Shown: piece by piece, positions 6,491 through 9,352 of the stretch
Layout of the letters: each line of letters starts with the position of its first letter
Numbering within the stretch: position 1 is the first letter of the stretch
Translations under genes and position numbers: made by a program
DNA from: Helicobacteraceae bacterium
GTDB lineage: Bacteria > Campylobacterota > Campylobacteria > Campylobacterales > Sulfurimonadaceae
Assembly (NCBI GenBank): GCA_030642185.1
Contig: DAOWOG010000022.1
Location: forward strand, 1-9,352
DNA: 9,352 bases
Direction: 5' to 3'
The notes under the pieces: generated by a model
Databases searched by the model: none
The model's input: only the letters and a program-made list of their open reading frames with translations
Told to the model about the DNA's origin: nothing

Positions 6491-6527
6491 GGGACCTCTG
6501 AAAATCCTGGATATTTCAGAGGTGCCC
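6491..6527 (+). promoter_or_regulatory. Long hairpin in the gltX 5' leader
   Basis: GGGACCTCTGAAA (6491-6503) pairs with TTTCAGAGGTGCCC (6514-6527): 13 base pairs with a single bulged G at 6524. The inner part can add about three pairs and closes on a CTG loop. The hairpin begins about 12 nt after the predicted transcription start and ends 4 bases before the AAAGG ribosome-binding site (6532-6536). No T-tract follows on either strand, so it is not an ordinary terminator. As DNA it is a 10-bp perfect inverted repeat (ACCTCTGAAA, 10-base spacer) and could equally be a protein operator. I do not recognise it as a known riboswitch or T-box. Confidence 0.6.
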
Positions 6528-6542
6528 TCACAAAGGTCATCT

Positions 6543-7946
6543 ATGGTAGTGACACGTTTTGCACCAAGCCCGACAGGGTATTTACACATCGGCGGACTGC
6601 GTACCGCACTTTTTAGCTATCTCTGGGCACGTCGAAATAATGGGAAATTTGTGCTTCGTATCGAAGACACGGATCAAAGCCGAAACAATGAAGCGGCAGC
6701 AAAAGCGATCGTCGATGCTTTTGAATGGGTAGGGCTGGAGCATGATGATATCATCACTTACCAGTCACAGCGCGGCGAAATCTATGCCAGGTATATCCGG
6801 CAGCTTCTCGATGAGGACAAAGCTTACTACTGTTATATGTCCAAAGAAGAGCTTACAGCACTTCGTGAAGAGCAGACGGCAAACAAAGAGCGCCCGCGCT
6901 ATGACGGCCGCTACCGCGACTTTACAGGCACCCCTCCGGAAGGAATTGAACCGGTTGTCCGGATCAAAACGCCGACTGAAGGCACCATCACTGTTAATGA
7001 CAGCATCAAAGGGGAAGTCGTCTTTAATGTGGATGATATTTTAGATGATTTTATCATTGCCCGAAGCGATGGTTCTCCAACCTACAATTTTGTTGTTGCG
7101 ATTGACGATGCCCTGATGGGAATCAATGAAGTCATTCGCGGAGACGACCACTTTTCCAACACACCAAAACAGCTGGTAGTGTATGAAGCACTTGGATTTG
7201 ATGTACCAAAATTTCATCATGTTCCGATGATCCATAACCATGACGGTAAGAAACTCTCTAAACGTGACGGTGCTACCGATGTCATGGCCTATAAAGAGAT
7301 GGGTTATCTTCCCGAAGCACTGCTGAACTTTCTCGTACGTCTGGGATGGAGCAACGGGGATCAGGAGATCTTCTCTGCCGAAGAGATGAGAACGCTGTTT
7401 GATCCGGCCAATATCAACAAGTCGGCGTCTATCTACAACACCGATAAACTCGACTGGCTGAACGCCCACTACATTAAAAACAGTGACAATGCCAAACTGG
7501 TAGGTCTGCTGGAAGCGCATGGCATTCTTATCGATGGGCATGATAAAAAAGAGATTCTGCTTGATGAAGTCAAAGAACGCGCTAAAACCATTTCTGAAAT
7601 GGCTGCACTCATCAAAGAGATCCTTGAAACACCTGGGATCTATGATGAAAAAGGGATGAAGAAGGCGTTTAAAGGCGAAGCGGTCAATGTACTGAATACC
7701 TTTGCCGCCAAGCTGAATGAGACAAAAGCGCTGCATCTGCCAAGCGATTATCACGACGTCATGGCCAAAGTGGTCGAGGAGATGGGTATCGGTTTCGGTA
7801 AGATCGGTATGCCGCTGCGTATGGCGCTCATGGGCAAACTCTCCGGTCCCGGGCTCGATACCGTTATGTCCGTTATCGGTTTGGAAGAGACCTTGCTGCG
7901 CATCAACAAGGTCATTGAAAGAGATCTGCAAAATTCGGCTGAGTAA
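6543..7946 (+). CDS. gltX: Glutamyl-tRNA synthetase
   Basis: GltX attaches glutamate to tRNA in the cytosol; it is a class I synthetase. The 467-residue protein opens VTRFAPSPTGYLHIGGLRTA, with the HIGH-type motif as HIGG at 15-18. It continues with LRIEDTD (38-44), SPTYNFVVAIDDALMGI (178-194), VIRGDDHFSNTPKQ (197-210) and the KMSKS-type loop KKLSKRDGA (236-244). The anticodon-binding domain fills the C-terminal third. Only one cysteine (Cys97 in YYCYMS) remains where E. coli GluRS has its zinc site. Campylobacterota usually carry two GluRS paralogues, one of which charges tRNA-Gln for amidation. HIGG and YYCYMS resemble H. pylori GluRS1 as I remember it, but specificity is not settled here. 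The ATG at 6543 has AAAGG six bases upstream. The frame stays open back to 6426, but that stretch holds the promoter and leader hairpin. Confidence 0.97.
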   Translation: MVVTRFAPSPTGYLHIGGLRTALFSYLWARRNNGKFVLRIEDTDQSRNNEAAAKAIVDAFEWVGLEHDDIITYQSQRGEIYARYIRQLLDEDKAYYCYMSKEELTALREEQTANKERPRYDGRYRDFTGTPPEGIEPVVRIKTPTEGTITVNDSIKGEVVFNVDDILDDFIIARSDGSPTYNFVVAIDDALMGINEVIRGDDHFSNTPKQLVVYEALGFDVPKFHHVPMIHNHDGKKLSKRDGATDVMAYKEMGYLPEALLNFLVRLGWSNGDQEIFSAEEMRTLFDPANINKSASIYNTDKLDWLNAHYIKNSDNAKLVGLLEAHGILIDGHDKKEILLDEVKERAKTISEMAALIKEILETPGIYDEKGMKKAFKGEAVNVLNTFAAKLNETKALHLPSDYHDVMAKVVEEMGIGFGKIGMPLRMALMGKLSGPGLDTVMSVIGLEETLLRINKVIERDLQNSAE

Positions 7947-7955
7947 ATCAGCCGA
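7935..7955 (+). terminator. Hairpin spanning the gltX stop codon
   Basis: TCGGCTGA (7935-7942) and TCAGCCGA (7948-7955) form an 8-bp stem with loop GTAAA, which contains the gltX stop codon TAA (7944-7946). A short TTTT run follows only at 7963-7966, so termination may be weak and some gltX transcripts may continue into the malic-enzyme gene. Confidence 0.4.
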
Positions 7956-7983
7956 TCATTACTTTTCCTAATCCGCTTTACTG

Positions 7984-7989
7984 TATAAT
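7984..7989 (+). promoter_or_regulatory. -10 box of the malic enzyme gene
   Basis: A perfect TATAAT lies 27 bases upstream of the malic enzyme start, preceded by a T-rich stretch (7963-7966) rather than a -35 consensus. Transcription would begin near 7996, with a leader of about 21 nt that contains the GGAG ribosome-binding site. Confidence 0.55.
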
Positions 7990-8016
7990 TCCAAAATTTT
8001 TTGATCTGGAGAGACT

Positions 8017-9297
8017 ATGAACCAAGGTACAGTCACAAACGAAGAGGCCCTCGCCTACCATGAAGGCGAACGTCCCGGCAAGATCGCCACGCTTACGACA
8101 AAATCATTTGAAACACAGCGTGATCTCAGTCTGGCGTATACTCCCGGTGTTGCCGTTCCATGCCTTGCAATTGAAAAAAATCCTTCAGATGCATACCGCT
8201 ACACAGCCAAGGCCAACCTTGTCGCTGTCATTTCCAACGGTACTGCCGTTTTGGGTTTGGGTGATATAGGTGCCCTGGCTTCCAAGCCTGTCATGGAGGG
8301 CAAGGCCGTTTTATTTAAAAAGTTCAGTGATCTTGATGCCTATGACATTGAGGTTGATACCAAAGATATCGAGCGCTTTTGCAGTGTTGTTGAAGCAATC
8401 GCCCCGACCTTTGGCGGCATCAACCTTGAAGATATCAAGGCTCCGGAGTGCTTTGAGATAGAAAAGCGCCTGGTCGCACGGCTAAAAATTCCTGTGATGC
8501 ATGATGATCAGCATGGTACCGCCGTGATCTCGAGCGCCGCCATAATCAATGCCTGCAAAATCACCGAACGCCTTATTTCTGATCTGCGGGTGGTAGTTGT
8601 CGGAGCCGGTGCTGCTGCAATCAGCTGTGCCCGTCTCTACCGGCATATGGGTGTTAAAACCATTATTATGATTGATTCAAAAGGGGTCATTCATTTCGGC
8701 CGTGACGATCTTAATGAATACAAAGAGGAGTTCGCCGTTAAAGCGGAAATCACTCAGCAGCAGGCATTTCAGGATGCCGATGTCGTTGTCGGGCTGTCAC
8801 GTCCGGGCAGCTTCAGCGTGGACGATATCAGGCTGATGGCTCCTGATCCCATCATCTTTACCCTGGCCAATCCAACGCCGGAACTCTTTCCCGATGATGT
8901 CAAACGGGTACGTCCGGATGCGATCATCGCTACGGGACGCAGTGATTTTCCAAATCAGGTCAACAATGTGCTCGGTTTTCCGTTTATTTTCCGCGGAGCC
9001 ATTGATGTCCATGCAACGACGATCAATGTCGAAATGAAGATCGCCGCCGCTGAAGCACTCGCAAAATTGGCCCGCTCTGAAGTGCCCGATTACATCCATG
9101 AGATCTACAATACAAAGGTTGAATTCGGCAAAGAGTACATCATCCCAAAACCTTTTGACAAACGCCTGATCGTCAAAGTATCCAGTGCCGTTGCTGCCGC
9201 AGCGATCCGAACCGGAGCAACAAAACTGAGCGGGTTTGATATAAAAGCCTATAAAAAAAAAATCTCCCAACCGAGCTGCGGGGGCTGTCATAAATAA
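8017..9297 (+). CDS. NAD(P)-dependent malic enzyme (oxaloacetate-decarboxylating type)
   Basis: Malic enzyme oxidatively decarboxylates malate to pyruvate and CO2, making NADH or NADPH. The 426-residue protein is the short bacterial form without a phosphotransacetylase domain. It has the catalytic tyrosine in AYTPGVA (Tyr41), catalytic Lys96 in [10 protein letters not shown], the metal-binding block [12 protein letters not shown] (135-146) and HDDQHGTA (162-169). The Rossmann loop is VVVGAGAAA (193-201), with Asp220 ending the next strand. That acidic residue hints at NAD rather than NADP, which is inference. Further family blocks are FTLANPTPE (281-289) and [15 protein letters not shown] (303-317). 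The start has GGAG five bases upstream (8008-8011). The gene order after gltX matches the C. jejuni malic enzyme locus Cj1287. Unusually, ten A residues encode the last lysine run (411-415 region), and the C-terminus ends in CGGC (421-424). Confidence 0.95.
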   Translation: MNQGTVTNEEALAYHEGERPGKIATLTTKSFETQRDLSLAYTPGVAVPCLAIEKNPSDAYRYTAKANLVAVISNGTAVLGLGDIGALASKPVMEGKAVLFKKFSDLDAYDIEVDTKDIERFCSVVEAIAPTFGGINLEDIKAPECFEIEKRLVARLKIPVMHDDQHGTAVISSAAIINACKITERLISDLRVVVVGAGAAAISCARLYRHMGVKTIIMIDSKGVIHFGRDDLNEYKEEFAVKAEITQQQAFQDADVVVGLSRPGSFSVDDIRLMAPDPIIFTLANPTPELFPDDVKRVRPDAIIATGRSDFPNQVNNVLGFPFIFRGAIDVHATTINVEMKIAAAEALAKLARSEVPDYIHEIYNTKVEFGKEYIIPKPFDKRLIVKVSSAVAAAAIRTGATKLSGFDIKAYKKKISQPSCGGCHK

Positions 9298-9315
9298 AAG
9301 AACAACAAATATTAA

Positions 9316-9339
9316 GCCAAACGGGCTTGTTCGTTTGGC
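9316..9339. terminator. Hairpin downstream of the malic enzyme gene
   Basis: GCCAAACG (9316-9323) and CGTTTGGC (9332-9339) form an 8-bp stem with an 8-base loop, 18 bases past the malic enzyme stop. No T-tract follows on the plus strand before the window ends. On the minus strand the stem is followed by a T-rich stretch, so it may instead serve a convergent gene beyond the right edge. A smaller alternative stem (AAGCC with GGCTT) overlaps its left arm. The last 13 bases show nothing further. Confidence 0.45.
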
Positions 9340-9352
9340 GTAATGTCCAAAA

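Noticed and set aside
6491..6527. Reading the gltX leader hairpin as a terminator or T-box
   Set aside because: No T-tract follows on either strand, and no T-box specifier, antiterminator or conserved T-box sequence is recognisable in a leader this short.
6426..6542. N-terminal extension of gltX (39 more codons)
   Set aside because: The stretch contains the promoter and leader hairpin, has no ribosome-binding site, and the family N-terminus begins at the ATG at 6543.
7041..7931. A 296-codon open frame on the minus strand across gltX
   Set aside because: It lies wholly inside gltX, whose motifs are unambiguous. Its protein is rich in His, Phe and Gln as expected from an antisense reading, and shows no recognisable domain.
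8797..9291. A 164-codon minus-strand frame opposite the malic enzyme
   Set aside because: It is fully antisense to a certain gene, has no family resemblance, and its composition is that of a shadow frame.
1..9352. Search for CRISPR, tRNA or rRNA genes, insertion sequences, attachment sites or toxin-antitoxin pairs
   Set aside because: No regularly spaced repeats, cloverleaf sequences, transposase-like proteins or small paired genes of those types were seen on either strand.

Overview
The window looks like a chromosomal segment of a Campylobacterota (epsilonproteobacterial) organism, probably a free-living Sulfurimonas/Sulfurovum/Sulfuricurvum-type genus; the genus is a guess. Three things support this. 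Dcd and the glutamyl-tRNA synthetase read like their Helicobacter/Campylobacter counterparts. The order dcd <- -> accB-accC -> <- surA-like, gltX -> malic enzyme -> matches, from memory, the C. jejuni block Cj1292-Cj1287. Several promoter candidates are TGnTATAAT-type extended -10 boxes without a good -35. There are no mobile elements, phage genes, CRISPR arrays, rRNAs or tRNAs. Coding density is high and every gap is under 140 bases.

Left part (1-2247, minus strand): a tightly packed three-gene operon. It encodes a two-fold-repeated DUF1538 polytopic membrane protein, a P-II-like small signalling protein, and a tandem-CBS-domain protein cut by the left window edge. Both junctions are ATGA overlaps, so translation is probably coupled. 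My reading is a membrane transporter, perhaps a cation/H+ antiporter, with two nucleotide-sensing regulators. This is the accessory and least described part of the window. A 7-bp inverted repeat lies just upstream, over the likely -10 box.

Middle (2345-3590): a short ArsC/YfgD-family gene on the plus strand converges on a YdcH-family (DUF465) small protein. Upstream of that lies dcd (dCTP deaminase), also on the minus strand.

Right part (3678-9297): accB and accC (biotin carboxyl carrier protein and biotin carboxylase, overlapping by one base) are divergent from dcd and converge on a secreted SurA-like chaperone gene. A strong-hairpin intergenic region follows. gltX and a malic enzyme, each with its own promoter candidate, complete the set. 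These are housekeeping functions: dUTP/dTTP supply, fatty-acid initiation, outer-membrane protein folding, tRNA charging and C4/C3 carbon flux.

The most interesting items are the DUF1538/P-II-like/CBS operon and its candidate operator, and a long hairpin in the gltX leader. Also notable are a parvulin-like domain without its usual glycine motif, and a ten-A tract just before the CxxC tail of the malic enzyme.
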